Assembly (NCBI GenBank): GCA_000496135.1
Contig: KI542675.1
Span: 310,001-374,000 of the forward strand
Direction of reading: 5' to 3'
Length of the DNA stretch: 64,000 nt
Source: Thermoplasmatales archaeon E-plasma
GTDB lineage: Archaea; Thermoplasmatota; Thermoplasmata; Thermoplasmatales; Thermoplasmataceae
Shown here: piece by piece, positions 17,817-27,893 of the stretch
Layout: the number at the start of each line of letters is the position of its first letter
Numbering within the stretch: position 1 is the stretch's first letter
Translations under genes and position numbers: made by a program
Notes under the pieces: model-generated
Seen by the model: only the letters and a program-made list of their open reading frames with translations
What the model was told of the DNA's origin: nothing
Database searches by the model: none

Positions 17817-19679
17817 ATGGATCTTATTCACAGAGAGGGTCTGGCCAGGGTAGGAAAATTTTCCACGCAACACGGAACCATTTCGACACCAACCATAATG
17901 CCTGTAATAAATCCAAATATTCGCACTATTTCCATCGAAGAAATGAAAAAAATGGGAATGGAAGCAATCATAACAAATAGTTACATCATAAGAAGAAATG
18001 ATGATCTCAGGACTCATGCTATTGAAAAAGGTCTTCATGACTTAATGGGATTCAACGGTCCAATAATGACAGATTCCGGGACATTTCAGAGTTATGTTTA
18101 TGGGGATATAGAATATGGAAACACTGAAATTGTGGATTTCCAGGAGAAAATAGGAAGCGATATATCTACTATTCTAGATATATTTTCAGTTCCCGAAGAT
18201 ACACATGAAAGGGCAGAAGCAGCTGTAAATGAAACATACAGGCGAATGAATGAAATATCTGGAGAAAGGAAGACCATTCTTGCAGGGCCAATACAGGGTT
18301 CAATATACAACGACCTCAGGGAAAAAAGTGCAAAGCTTATGTCCGGAACAGGTGCGGGTTACCTTCCAATAGGTGGAGTAGTTCCTCTTCTGGAGCAATA
18401 CCGTTATGGTAAGCTATGCGAAATAATCATAAATTCAAAACTCAATGCGTCTTTTGACAAACCCATACATCTCTTTGGAGGAGGGCATCCAATGTTCATG
18501 GGCATGGCGGTATTGCTGGGAGTCGATATATTTGATTCTGCTTCATATGTAAAATACGCAAGGGATGGAAGATTACTATTCCAGGAAGGAACAAGGGATT
18601 TGAAGGAGATAATGGAGTTTCCAATGTGGAGTCCCATTTATGGTAAATATACAGCAAAGGAATTGAAAGAGTCCCCCCTGGAGGAAAGAACCAGAGTTCT
18701 GGCTCATCATAACCTGTTTACTATTTTCATGGAATTAAGGGAGATAAGAGAACGGATCTATGAACAGACACTCTGGCAGTACGTTGAGGAAAAATCAAGA
18801 GCTCACCCTGCTCTATTTGCTGCTTTCAGGAACATACTAAAGTATAGAGAGAAACTAGAGCCATTCTTTGAACTTTATCGAAAACCACCATTGTATTATT
18901 TTGATGAAAGTTCGCAATTAAATCCATATTTTGTAAGACTGCAGAAATTCATTTCAGACAATCCAAGATTCAATTGTGAAAAAAATTATGTTCCAGAGGG
19001 GGTGTGGCAGCCTTCAAGACTCTCAGGGATGTTCATAACCGAGCAGTATGAAAAATCCAGTTTGCCTTATTTCATAAACTGGATGGGCATTCATGTTCCG
19101 GTTGAACTGGAAGAAGCTTACCCTGTTGAACAGGTTATCGATACAGATCATTATATGGAATCCGGACCATGTGATACTCCTGAAATTCCTGCTTCAAGAA
19201 GTAAAAGGGTAAGAGATTTTGACCTGGAAAAGATTAGAACACTTTGTGATTTCCAATTTGGATGTGGAACTGGAAAGCAAGTCTTTCCAGATAAAAGTGA
19301 AATCATAAAATCTAAGGCCACGGGGCGAATTAGAACAGTTAGCTTAAATGGAAAGTTTCTGGCAACTATGAGAGCCCATGATGGCTTCCTTGGTTTGAAT
19401 ATTGAAGGTGGAAATAGACTTCTACAGACAGTGAAGTATCCTGCAAACAGGGTAGTTGTGAATGAAGACAGTGCTGAATACAATGCCAGGGGTTACAATG
19501 TTTTTCGCAAGTTTGTGATCGACTTTGATCCTCATATTATCCCGTTAAATGACGTTCTTGTTGTAGATTCGGATGATAATCTGCTCGCTGTTGGAAGGGC
19601 CATGCTTTCCGGAATTGAGATGGCAACGTACAGGGGTGGAATGGTTGTTAGCGTTAATCATCATACCAGGGAGAGATAG
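17817..19679 (+). CDS. tgtA: Archaeosine tRNA-guanine transglycosylase
   Basis: A 620-residue enzyme that exchanges guanine-15 of archaeal tRNA for preQ0, the first step to archaeosine. The N-terminal TIM barrel carries MTDSGTFQS (nucleophile region), LAGPIQGS and LFGGGHPM. The C-terminal part contains the linker domains and a PUA domain (from about residue 530, with VVVNEDSAEYNARGYNVF). The length with fused PUA is that of full-size ArcTGT. It is probably co-transcribed with ABCE1. Confidence 0.93.
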   Translation: MDLIHREGLARVGKFSTQHGTISTPTIMPVINPNIRTISIEEMKKMGMEAIITNSYIIRRNDDLRTHAIEKGLHDLMGFNGPIMTDSGTFQSYVYGDIEYGNTEIVDFQEKIGSDISTILDIFSVPEDTHERAEAAVNETYRRMNEISGERKTILAGPIQGSIYNDLREKSAKLMSGTGAGYLPIGGVVPLLEQYRYGKLCEIIINSKLNASFDKPIHLFGGGHPMFMGMAVLLGVDIFDSASYVKYARDGRLLFQEGTRDLKEIMEFPMWSPIYGKYTAKELKESPLEERTRVLAHHNLFTIFMELREIRERIYEQTLWQYVEEKSRAHPALFAAFRNILKYREKLEPFFELYRKPPLYYFDESSQLNPYFVRLQKFISDNPRFNCEKNYVPEGVWQPSRLSGMFITEQYEKSSLPYFINWMGIHVPVELEEAYPVEQVIDTDHYMESGPCDTPEIPASRSKRVRDFDLEKIRTLCDFQFGCGTGKQVFPDKSEIIKSKATGRIRTVSLNGKFLATMRAHDGFLGLNIEGGNRLLQTVKYPANRVVVNEDSAEYNARGYNVFRKFVIDFDPHIIPLNDVLVVDSDDNLLAVGRAMLSGIEMATYRGGMVVSVNHHTRER

Positions 19680-19687
19680 TTTATAAT

Positions 19688-20602
19688 TCATTGAACAACT
19701 GGGTGGGTCAGATTATTTTTAGATCTCAAATATGCATCGATCACCGAGATAAACATGGCTGATATCATTATGGCACCTCCTATTATTGTATAAATCCCTA
19801 TCTGGTCATCTACTAAAATATAGGAAAAAATAGCAGCGAAAATGGGCTCGGTAACCAGCACAACCCCTGCTTTCTCCGGCTTTACATAAATGAGTGCTCG
19901 GTTAATCAGGAAATAACCCATGATCCCTGCAAAAATGGCTGTGAAGATCAGCGTGAATATTACAAGAGGGGATAAGAGATCATAATATATGGTGAACGTT
20001 GGTATTGTTATCAATGAAAATACTGCTACGGTGAACATCTGGTAAAAAGTGAATTTCATGGAGTCAATACGGGAAGAGTGTTTGGAAACATAGGCAATCT
20101 GAAGAGCATATCCTATGGCACAAATTACAGTTAAGATATTTCCGTATTCCACTGATGATGATCCGGATACTCCGTCTGAGAGGATTATTAACCCTATCAT
20201 GGCTATTAGAACCGCTGCCCAGTCTATTCTGGAAACCTTACTCTTGAGATAAACATAGGAAAGCAATGGCACTATGACGACATATAGACCTGTAATTATT
20301 CCGGAATCTGCAGGGGTAGTGAACTTCAATCCCACAGTTTGAAAGTAATATCCTATAAACAAAAGGAAGCCTGCAATGATCCCTTCAACTTCACCTCCCC
20401 TTGTTCTTAGTTTCTTTATTCCAACGAGCGGGAGTAATATTATTGATGATATTAGGAATCTTATAAACAGGAAAATTACAGGGGAAATTAATTGCAGGGA
20501 AAGATTTATGAGTGGAAATGTAAGACCCCACGAGATTGTTGCCAGTAAAAGCAAGAGGATATAGAACAGGCTTTTAGACTCCATTTTTTCATCACACTCC
20601 AT
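19688..20602 (-). CDS. EamA/DMT-family transporter
   Basis: A 304-residue membrane protein with ten predicted helices in two homologous halves, as in the drug/metabolite transporter superfamily. The first half has WGLTFPLI and the EamA-type PADSGIITGLYVVIVPLL. Substrates in this family are metabolites such as amino acids or drugs; none can be assigned here. It is convergent with tgtA, eight bases apart. ATG 20584 is an alternative start. Confidence 0.85.
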   Translation of the reverse strand: MECDEKMESKSLFYILLLLLATISWGLTFPLINLSLQLISPVIFLFIRFLISSIILLPLVGIKKLRTRGGEVEGIIAGFLLFIGYYFQTVGLKFTTPADSGIITGLYVVIVPLLSYVYLKSKVSRIDWAAVLIAMIGLIILSDGVSGSSSVEYGNILTVICAIGYALQIAYVSKHSSRIDSMKFTFYQMFTVAVFSLITIPTFTIYYDLLSPLVIFTLIFTAIFAGIMGYFLINRALIYVKPEKAGVVLVTEPIFAAIFSYILVDDQIGIYTIIGGAIMISAMFISVIDAYLRSKNNLTHPVVQ

Positions 20603-20879
20603 TCAAATAAAATCTTCTCTGTTTTAAGTTGTAATATAAATGATGGTGATTTGTTTTAAATATATCTACATTTTAGTACAACGCAGACCCCGGTTCATAT
20701 AACTAACAGGAATTGAGAATCTATAATTATCAGGGGAAATTTGATCTCATTAAAATGAAATAACCTGCAATGATTTCTGTTTTTTATCTATTTTTAAACC
20801 CCAATACGGCTTATATGAATTATTTCCCATCCACAATCCATGGCATGTTCCTAAGGCCTTCATCTCTTACCATATTATA

Positions 20880-22034
20880 TTAAGTAAAGGTGTTTCCCTT
20901 TCTTGGGAACAATATATGTGAAATTATTGTTGGGTTTCTCAGTATTAGTGAAGCCACAACCCTGGAAGGAAAGTCTATGTCTCCGACACGGTTGATAACT
21001 TTCATGTTTTCCTCCTTTGATATGACTTCATAGAGTTTATTGAAAGAATAATCTGTTATTTTCGAGAATAACTTTTGAATTATCAGATCTACTTTTAATT
21101 CTCTCCCTATTTCAGATTTCCACATTCTTTCATATTGAGCCAGGTAACTTTCCGAAAAATTATTGTTTTCAAGTGCAATCTCAAGGGTTCTGGCAGCTTT
21201 GGAACCGGAGAGGATTCCAGTATAAATTCCGCCGCCGCTCAATGGTTTCACAATTCCCGCAGCATCGCCAACTAAAATTGTTCTATCACCATAAGTCTTC
21301 TTTAATGTGCTAATTGGAATTGGTCCGCCTGTTATGGAAAGTATTTTGTTATTTCTGAATCTCCTGTTCAATTCCTGAAAATAGCTTCTGCTGGTACCTC
21401 CTATGGATGCAGTTCCAATTCTTGAGGTATCTCCGGCTGGTGTTGCCCATCCAAAATATCCCTTTGTTATTTTGCTCCCCAAATATACATTGACATTATC
21501 CTGGTCTTCCATGACATCAGCAGATTCTACCTGGTACGCAGAAGCTACTCTACCTATTCTCTTTCCAAAAAGATCTTTTCTTACAATGCTATTTGCACCA
21601 TCTGCACCAATGACTGCTCTTGCTGATATTTCTTTGACATTTCCGTCATGTCTCAGGTTTACTTTAACACCTTCGGAATTTCTGGTAATCTTTAGGGCCC
21701 TGGCATTAACCAGAAGATTAACACTAGAACCTGTAGCCATACCGGAAACGTCCTTATCAAATTCGTCTCTCTCCAGAACCACGGTATCTTCAGCTTTGGA
21801 AATACTGATCATGCCGTCATTGGGAAAATATACATGAGCTCCATGAACCCTGTTAATTATTGATTTTGTATTCACAAAGGATAACACTCTCTTTGATACC
21901 AGCCCTGTGCATTCCACTGGTTTTCCAACTTCACGATGCTCCTCCAATTGAGTGACGGTGAAGCCTTTTTTAGCCAGCATGAAGGCAGCATATGAGCCCG
22001 CAGGACCGGCACCAACAACGATCACATCCTGCAT
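20880..22034 (-). CDS. Geranylgeranyl reductase family flavoprotein
   Basis: A 384-residue FAD enzyme. Visible: the dinucleotide motif VVGAGPAGS at residues 6-14, EEHREVGKPVECTGLVS (the PxxCxG motif typical of geranylgeranyl reductases, about 31-47), GADGANS and the second FAD motif LVGDAAGIVKPLSGGGI (about 255-271). In archaea this family saturates the isoprenoid chains of membrane ether lipids (digeranylgeranylglycerophospholipid reductase). That role is likely for an acidophile with saturated tetraether lipids. Confidence 0.9.
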   Translation of the reverse strand: MQDVIVVGAGPAGSYAAFMLAKKGFTVTQLEEHREVGKPVECTGLVSKRVLSFVNTKSIINRVHGAHVYFPNDGMISISKAEDTVVLERDEFDKDVSGMATGSSVNLLVNARALKITRNSEGVKVNLRHDGNVKEISARAVIGADGANSIVRKDLFGKRIGRVASAYQVESADVMEDQDNVNVYLGSKITKGYFGWATPAGDTSRIGTASIGGTSRSYFQELNRRFRNNKILSITGGPIPISTLKKTYGDRTILVGDAAGIVKPLSGGGIYTGILSGSKAARTLEIALENNNFSESYLAQYERMWKSEIGRELKVDLIIQKLFSKITDYSFNKLYEVISKEENMKVINRVGDIDFPSRVVASLILRNPTIISHILFPRKGNTFT

Positions 22035-22219
22035 AGGATATGATCACCGCGTACCTAATTTACTTTATCTGCTAAAGCATGGAATAATTGAATGTAACTC
22101 TGCGAAATTTAGTAGTTGGAATTCAGTGAATACATCCTATTTATTCTAATTTTTCCTCAACTTCCGAGGCTTTTCAAAGCATATAATATCTGTTGATAGG
22201 ATTAAAAAAAATAATTTAG

Positions 22220-22660
22220 TTAAAGATATGAATTCTTAGTCTCAACAGAACATATCTTGAAATATGAAAGGACAACTATAATGAAAGAACCTATAATAAA
22301 TGTAGCAAATAGTGTCCACGCACAATTCACGGCCTGCTGTGAATTTGGTGGACTATATAAGCTGGATGCGAGGTATGAAGGATTAAGAAGAGAATTGTTA
22401 GAAAACACATCCCAATAATAAAAAATTAATGCCAAATCTATAAACAGAATTATGAACCCAAAAATGCTGATGGAAAGAAGGAACATTTTGGAAGGCTTCC
22501 TTCCCTGTTTTTTGAAATTCCACACATAAAGCCTTTGTTCATAGTAGTTTTCCGGATGCTTTAAATAATATATTCCTGTAAAAATTAAAAAAATTGATCC
22601 TTCAATCAGTTCTCCCAAAGGAACATCAAATAAGAAAAGTAAACCATGAAGGGAACTCAT
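22220..22660 (-). CDS. Small membrane protein, unknown
   Basis: A 146-residue protein with three hydrophobic segments (about 8-30, 62-82 and 115-135) and a basic cytoplasmic loop around residues 45-60. No family is recognised. It follows the broken secreted gene on the same strand and frame, so the two may once have formed an operon. Confidence 0.6.
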   Translation of the reverse strand: MSSLHGLLFLFDVPLGELIEGSIFLIFTGIYYLKHPENYYEQRLYVWNFKKQGRKPSKMFLLSISIFGFIILFIDLALIFYYWDVFSNNSLLNPSYLASSLYSPPNSQQAVNCAWTLFATFIIGSFIIVVLSYFKICSVETKNSYL

Positions 22661-22681
22661 GACCAGCTACCTTAATACCCC

Positions 22682-23884
22682 TCATAGACCAGATTGTTTA
22701 TCCCTTGACCAGTTATTTGCAAAGTTTGGCGCAAACGCGGAAAAATATCCATACATGGACATAGGCTGACCATTAATATCGATTGGCGTTCCTGAACCCA
22801 AAGCAATCCGGGGAGGTATTGTTTGGGTATTGCCACCAGAGAGACAACCAAATAATCCAAGTGAAGAATCAAGTGTACCTGCGACAGTTACCCAAGGGTA
22901 GTAATAATTATTAACCATGAATACCCACATATATTTATCGCCCCAATTATTGTCAGCGAAGGGTGACTCATAAATTTACTTATACGCTGAACTCATGGCA
23001 TAATAAGTTGCAGCTACTAATAAACTAGCAGGAGCACCGGCAATAACTCCCGCAATTCCACCTGCAAGTCCGAATAGAGTCCCTGTCAGAATAGTCTCAA
23101 GTATTTCAGTTATATCTACTGTCTGGCTCACCCTGCTGTAATAGGTCTGTGCAGGCATCCCTGAATAAATTGTATTAATAACGTCCTGTTCACTGAAATT
23201 TAATGAATACAGGTAACCAATCCTTGGTGCCCACCATGGACCAGGATGCCACATAGGAATACTGTAATGACTTATACAAACCATTTCCCATTAGCCAGAA
23301 ATATTCAAAACATTTGTTGGAGGGGTAGTGCTTGGACTCTCCGATCTGGAAAACAGGTAGTTAGAATTACTTGTTTGCATAACATATTGGCATTTTCTTT
23401 TAAATTTCCCACTATGTAACATTGATATGAATTCTATATGTGCAAGATTGTTTTGAGTGGCGAATTTTGCCTTTTCCAGAGCTGTTATTTCTCGCAAAAG
23501 TGACACTGCTGATGGATCCGATAGAAGGAACTGTGAGGTTAATGTTTTCAAACTTTTATTAAATTTTAAATTCATATGGAGATTTGAAATATGGCCGCCA
23601 TTGTAAGGATTTGCATTTTCCCTGTTAAGATACCATGAAACAAATGCATTTTAAAATTGATCCGATGCATTAACAGGTTTCTGTATGAAATATCTGTCAT
23701 ACTCAATCTGTTGCTTCACGGATACCGTTGCTGTCCTCTGATTACTATGAGTGGTTGCAGGTTGCATTGCCATTCCCATAAATAATACCACAATTACAAT
23801 TGCTGTTATTGATAATAGAGCTTTTCTAAGTTCCATAGCACCGAAGTGTGGAGGGGTAGGATTAATAAAAATTCCTTGACACAT
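22682..23884 (-). pseudogene. Secreted protein gene interrupted by three in-frame TAA codons
   Basis: Four segments lie in one minus-strand frame: 23884-23651, 23575-23291, 23284-22976 and 22930-22682. The bases between them are also open in that frame, so only TAA codons at 23651-23653, 23291-23293 and 22976-22978 interrupt a reading frame of about 400 codons. The first segment has a strong signal or anchor helix (from ATG 23836). The third has a Gly/Ala-rich hydrophobic helix like a pore-forming or bacteriocin-like segment. The last is rich in Tyr, Trp and Gly. A TATA-like box lies near 23913-23920. It could be a recently silenced gene, a run of small genes, or a readthrough gene; I favour silencing. 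Confidence 0.55.
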
Positions 23885-24391
23885 TATGGCAATATCGCTC
23901 TCACCCTATGAGAATGTATAACATGTAAGGATTAGTTTGATGGATGATGACCCTTTCACATTTTTATGAAAATATGGAAAAGCTATATTTACTAACATCA
24001 GAGCACACATTCTCCCAAATAGAATATCATTAGCATGATGCGAGTACATGAAAAAGTTATATCGTCAATACTTGACTCTCGTTAGACTAATATTAAATTT
24101 CATAGAATTTTGTCATTCAAAGGAAATAAACCCACGATAACTTTCTCGCACTTTCTATCTTTTCTCTCATCATGTGGTTTGACTCGTCGAACGTAATTTA
24201 TTAATGGATTCTAGAGAGCCTTTTATTATCCTTTGATATCTGGAAAACATTGAATAATTGAGTATCCTCCTCAAGGAATTAAATTTCCTAGCTTAGTAAG
24301 AACTCTAAAAATTAGGTCTAAGACTTATCACTAAAGTTTACCGCATATCCAGAACTTCAGACAGGAAAGATTATGGGAATAAGTGGTTAGT
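23885..24391. other. Long intergenic region upstream of the surface-protein operon
   Basis: About 500 AT-rich bases between divergent genes. The left edge carries the promoter of the broken gene and the right edge the promoter of the GA-tract gene. I see no other gene, RNA or repeat. Confidence 0.5.
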
Positions 24392-24399
24392 TTTATAAA
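24392..24399 (+). promoter_or_regulatory. TATA box of the GA-tract surface-protein operon
   Basis: TTTATAAA is centred about 26 bases before position 24422. The transcript should start a few bases before ATG 24429, which makes this ATG the natural start codon even though it is out of frame with the long gene body. Confidence 0.6.
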
Positions 24400-24444
24400 T
24401 ATTATAGTGCTCGGGGTTCGAAGTAAAAATGAATAATATTCTGT

Positions 24445-27120
24445 TTGAAAGAGAGAGAGAGAGAGAGAGAGACCGAGATCAATGCGCTTAAACTAATCTT
24501 GATTTTGTTGATTTCTATGATGATGGCCATACCTATAATTCAACATGTTCAAAGTGAATATTCATCCACACCTGTGGAATCATATTCATATTACAATGAA
24601 ATGGTAAAATTCATCGGTCAAAACGTTTTCATCGGATTTGGATATAACATATATCCAGTTTCATGGACACTGTTAAAAGAAAATTATGTTTCCCCAAAAA
24701 ATGGGGTGGTTAATCCATTTACCGCACAAATAAACACTTCATCTCCCCTTATAAAACAGACATTCTCACACTATTACGTTAAGAGGATATCAACCGGTCA
24801 ACAGAATTCTGCCATTATGGTGGAATGGAATAGCAATATTAGGATTGCTGAGATATTTACTTTTTTAAATAATTCAATAGATGCTTCCATATCAATTAAA
24901 AACATAGGTGTTTCATCTTTATATATGAGTGTATTTTCAATTTCTACAAATCATCATGCTCACGCTTCTGTTAATGGGCTTTCTCCGGAAGCTTTCAATT
25001 CAACCAGTGGTAATATCATTATACCTGGAAATGACAATCAGGTTTTCATTGGACACGTTTCAATAAATTGGGGTTCAGAATCATCTATATTTAGTATAGG
25101 AGCAATTCAAAATTCCGGAGGCAGAGACATACTCACCCTTCCGTTTAATGTTGGAGTCCTTTCTCCAAATGAAACATATACAATAGATCCAATTATTAGA
25201 TCGGGGCCAATTTCGCCAATAGTCAGAATTCCAAGTCCTCCTCCACCTGCAACTTCTCATGTAGTATTTACCGAAAATGGTCTCCCTTCTGGTGCTGGAT
25301 GGTCGGTTGTTTATGGTGGACAAATTCACACATCATCATCAACAACGTTAACTTTATCCAGTTCAGCAGGAACCAATAGCTTTTCGGTTGGCGCAGTTAG
25401 CGGACAAGGACAAATAGCGGAATATAAACCTTCTCCCGCATCGGGTTCTGTAGTTGTCTCTTCATATTCCACATCATATGTTTCAATAAGTTATACTGCA
25501 ATAAAAGCCGTAACCTATGTTGTAACTTTTACCGAATCTGGGTTGCCTTCAGGTACTGAATGGACTGTCACAATTAACGGAGAAACACATTCATCCAGTT
25601 CCTCCTCCATTTCTTTCAATTTATACAATGGGACTCATTCTTATTCAATATCTACGCCATATGGATATTCAACTGGACAATCTTCTGGTTCTATTGATGT
25701 CAACGGGGCTGCAAAGAACATTGAAGTTAATTTTCATGCGCTTTATCCCGTGCAACTGACAGATTTGAACATAACATATTGCGAAATAGGGGCTAGCATC
25801 GTGGGGCAGCATGATTATAGCAGTTTATCTTATCTTATTCAAAAGCATACAACCACACAAAGTGGAGCCAGTTCCTGGGGCATAGTTTGCGGGGGAATCT
25901 ATAATTTTACTGTGGCTGTCAATTATCATAATTCAAGCGGACCCGGTGTCTACTATATACCATATAATGTTGGGGGATACACTGTAAACGTTCCAGTTTA
26001 CTATGGTGATATGCAGATTTGGGCTCTCAATTCAGTGTCAGGTCTAAGGCAGCTTATTGCATACAAGGCCGTTCCCAAGGGCAACGGAACATTTACTTAC
26101 ACTTTTCAGATAACACCCGGAGTTTACGGTGGGTTCTATGTATGCTTAAACAATAAAACTTCTAATTCCGAAGTAAATCAGGTAGGGCAATTTGACGTAA
26201 AAACCACTTTTATGAATGAACCTCCTTGTCTTCCTCCCAATGCAAATAGCATTGCGCGTTACTTATTTTATGAATGCGGGATTGCGGCCGCATCTTCTTC
26301 TGAGGTGTATAATTCCACAGGTTCAATGATCGGTTATTTGACAGAATCGGTTCAAGGTTTAAACATAAATTATACTAAAGGGCAGACCAGATGCATTAAT
26401 TATGATTTTGGATTTTACAGCCCACAGAATAACGGGTTAAATGGGCACAGGAAATATGGGATTTTTTCATACAATCAGGCTATGGTGTTTAATGGGAATC
26501 AGGATCCAACTACTTATTCTTCTCATTGTCCATACATAGTCAACAATTATGGGGGTACAGCCACGCAAGGTGATTCCAACGGTGCGGCGACAAATGTATC
26601 AGAAGCCCTATATCTGGGGATAACTGCAGCACTTTCAATAGACCCTTATACTGCAGTTGTTGGAGTTGCATTGGCAGCAATGTACCCATTCGTTTTTAAT
26701 GAATTTAATTCTCCTCTATACCAATCAAAGCCTAATAATTTCTATTGCAACCAGACAGCAGTATGTAAGCAAATTTGGCTGTCGACGTCTGACTGTATTG
26801 AAACCGGTCCGAGTGTTTTACCATTTTTTAAAGTAATTAGTACTAGCAACGATAACGTCTCTCTAATTCAGGATGCTAAGGTATATTCTTTCTTAAAGGG
26901 ACAGCCAAGTAGCTTTTTATCGTGGATGACCGATCTTAATTTCTTTACATATACAGTTAACACAAGGATAGTACCGGTAGATTTAACCCCGCCAATTGGA
27001 GTTTGCCAGTATGATCTGGTAAATTATACAAGCTCTTGGTCAGGTGGTCCAACCGGATATACTGGCCCTTCTTATTCTGTTGCAGTATCAGAGCCAATTT
27101 ACATGGGACAGGTGGGATAA
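24445..27120 (+). CDS. Large Cys-rich secreted surface protein with two FTESGLPSG modules
   Basis: An 891-residue secreted protein. The N-terminus reads through the GA tract as Glu-Arg repeats, then a signal helix at about residues 14-33. Residues about 45-260 form a thermopsin-like beta region, followed by two beta modules starting with (F)TE(N/S)GLPSG at about 274 and 360. The C-terminal half has about a dozen cysteines and many N-glycosylation sequons. A Gly/Ala hydrophobic helix lies at about 725-750. The written start is TTG 24445, because ATG 24429 is out of frame at the present tract length. It is followed four bases later by a second secreted protein. It resembles Thermoplasmatales surface proteins; no enzymatic residues are recognised. 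Confidence 0.75.
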   Translation: MKERERERETEINALKLILILLISMMMAIPIIQHVQSEYSSTPVESYSYYNEMVKFIGQNVFIGFGYNIYPVSWTLLKENYVSPKNGVVNPFTAQINTSSPLIKQTFSHYYVKRISTGQQNSAIMVEWNSNIRIAEIFTFLNNSIDASISIKNIGVSSLYMSVFSISTNHHAHASVNGLSPEAFNSTSGNIIIPGNDNQVFIGHVSINWGSESSIFSIGAIQNSGGRDILTLPFNVGVLSPNETYTIDPIIRSGPISPIVRIPSPPPPATSHVVFTENGLPSGAGWSVVYGGQIHTSSSTTLTLSSSAGTNSFSVGAVSGQGQIAEYKPSPASGSVVVSSYSTSYVSISYTAIKAVTYVVTFTESGLPSGTEWTVTINGETHSSSSSSISFNLYNGTHSYSISTPYGYSTGQSSGSIDVNGAAKNIEVNFHALYPVQLTDLNITYCEIGASIVGQHDYSSLSYLIQKHTTTQSGASSWGIVCGGIYNFTVAVNYHNSSGPGVYYIPYNVGGYTVNVPVYYGDMQIWALNSVSGLRQLIAYKAVPKGNGTFTYTFQITPGVYGGFYVCLNNKTSNSEVNQVGQFDVKTTFMNEPPCLPPNANSIARYLFYECGIAAASSSEVYNSTGSMIGYLTESVQGLNINYTKGQTRCINYDFGFYSPQNNGLNGHRKYGIFSYNQAMVFNGNQDPTTYSSHCPYIVNNYGGTATQGDSNGAATNVSEALYLGITAALSIDPYTAVVGVALAAMYPFVFNEFNSPLYQSKPNNFYCNQTAVCKQIWLSTSDCIETGPSVLPFFKVISTSNDNVSLIQDAKVYSFLKGQPSSFLSWMTDLNFFTYTVNTRIVPVDLTPPIGVCQYDLVNYTSSWSGGPTGYTGPSYSVAVSEPIYMGQVG
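24451..24472 (+). repeat. (GA)11 microsatellite inside the 5' coding region
   Basis: Eleven uninterrupted GA units (22 bases) lie just after ATG 24429 and TTG 24445 and before the signal-peptide core of the secreted protein. At 11 units the TTG frame continues into the gene and the ATG frame ends at TAA 24489. At 12 or 9 units the ATG frame would be joined. At 10 or 13 neither would be. Such tracts are classical slippage sites. Confidence 0.9.
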
Positions 27121-27124
27121 ACAT

Positions 27125-27796
27125 ATGGACAAAACAACAAAGAAAAAGCTGGCTGCCATTTTTATTATTTTCACATTCGCTTTCACAGCATACGGTTTAT
27201 ATGATTGGACACATCATCCATATATTATGCCTCCTAAACCATTATATGGAATTGAATCAAACATTTGCAGGCAGGAATTGGTCAATGTTACACCATACGG
27301 AAATAATGTGGAAATAGGCATGGTAGGTGCGATTCTAGGATCATCCTCAAACAATTCTACGGATTTTGCCAATAGTGCAGGGAATATGGGAAATTTTGAT
27401 GTTTGGATAAAAGGAGAAAACCTTCATGTTCCCTTCGATGCTGTCACACTTGTATTCAGCAATTTTAACATAGCTGTTAACGGAACAGTTTTTAGGAATT
27501 TCACTCATCCTTATGACAGACATGATATTCTTCCCAATCTCAACGTTTCTCAATGGTTCACCACACAAATGCCATGCGGGGCTTATTGCTTTAGTGTCTG
27601 GAACGGACCAGATCTCTCAGTTCTGTTTGCTAATGATATGGCTTATGGAAGTTTTACCTACTGGGTAAATGTCACCGTGATCCCAATATTATTCCTTGGC
27701 CCATACTATTTTCCAGTGAATCCTATCCCAATGTCCCTTGTATTTCACGAGAACTATTCTTATCCTTACTGGTATTATAATAATACAATACCCTGA
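27125..27796 (+). CDS. Membrane-anchored extracellular protein, partner of the upstream gene
   Basis: A 223-residue protein with a basic start, a signal or anchor helix (about 10-27) and an extracellular domain rich in Asn-x-Ser/Thr sequons and aromatic residues, with one CGAYC pair. ATG 27125 is chosen because it lies four bases after the upstream stop and gives a good signal peptide; a longer frame from 27044 runs inside the preceding gene. No family is recognised. It probably functions with the protein encoded by the preceding gene and would share its switching. Confidence 0.7.
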   Translation: MDKTTKKKLAAIFIIFTFAFTAYGLYDWTHHPYIMPPKPLYGIESNICRQELVNVTPYGNNVEIGMVGAILGSSSNNSTDFANSAGNMGNFDVWIKGENLHVPFDAVTLVFSNFNIAVNGTVFRNFTHPYDRHDILPNLNVSQWFTTQMPCGAYCFSVWNGPDLSVLFANDMAYGSFTYWVNVTVIPILFLGPYYFPVNPIPMSLVFHENYSYPYWYYNNTIP

Positions 27797-27893
27797 AAAT
27801 AGTGGAATAGATCTTTAAAACAATTTTCCTATCAATGCACTCCCCGCCATTCCATCGAACGCTTAAAGTTACAGGTTTCTTCAAGACATTGGA

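Noticed and set aside
24408-24424. GGGGTTCGAA resembling a tRNA T-loop before the GA-tract gene
   Set aside because: No acceptor, D or anticodon stem can be formed around it.
25081-25329. Minus-strand ORF inside the GA-tract gene
   Set aside because: Shadow of the plus-strand gene with low-complexity content; no promoter or homology cue.
27044-27124. Longer N-terminus for the second secreted protein (from ATG 27044)
   Set aside because: It overlaps the preceding gene by 77 bases and would bury the signal peptide; ATG 27125 gives a normal signal peptide right after the stop.
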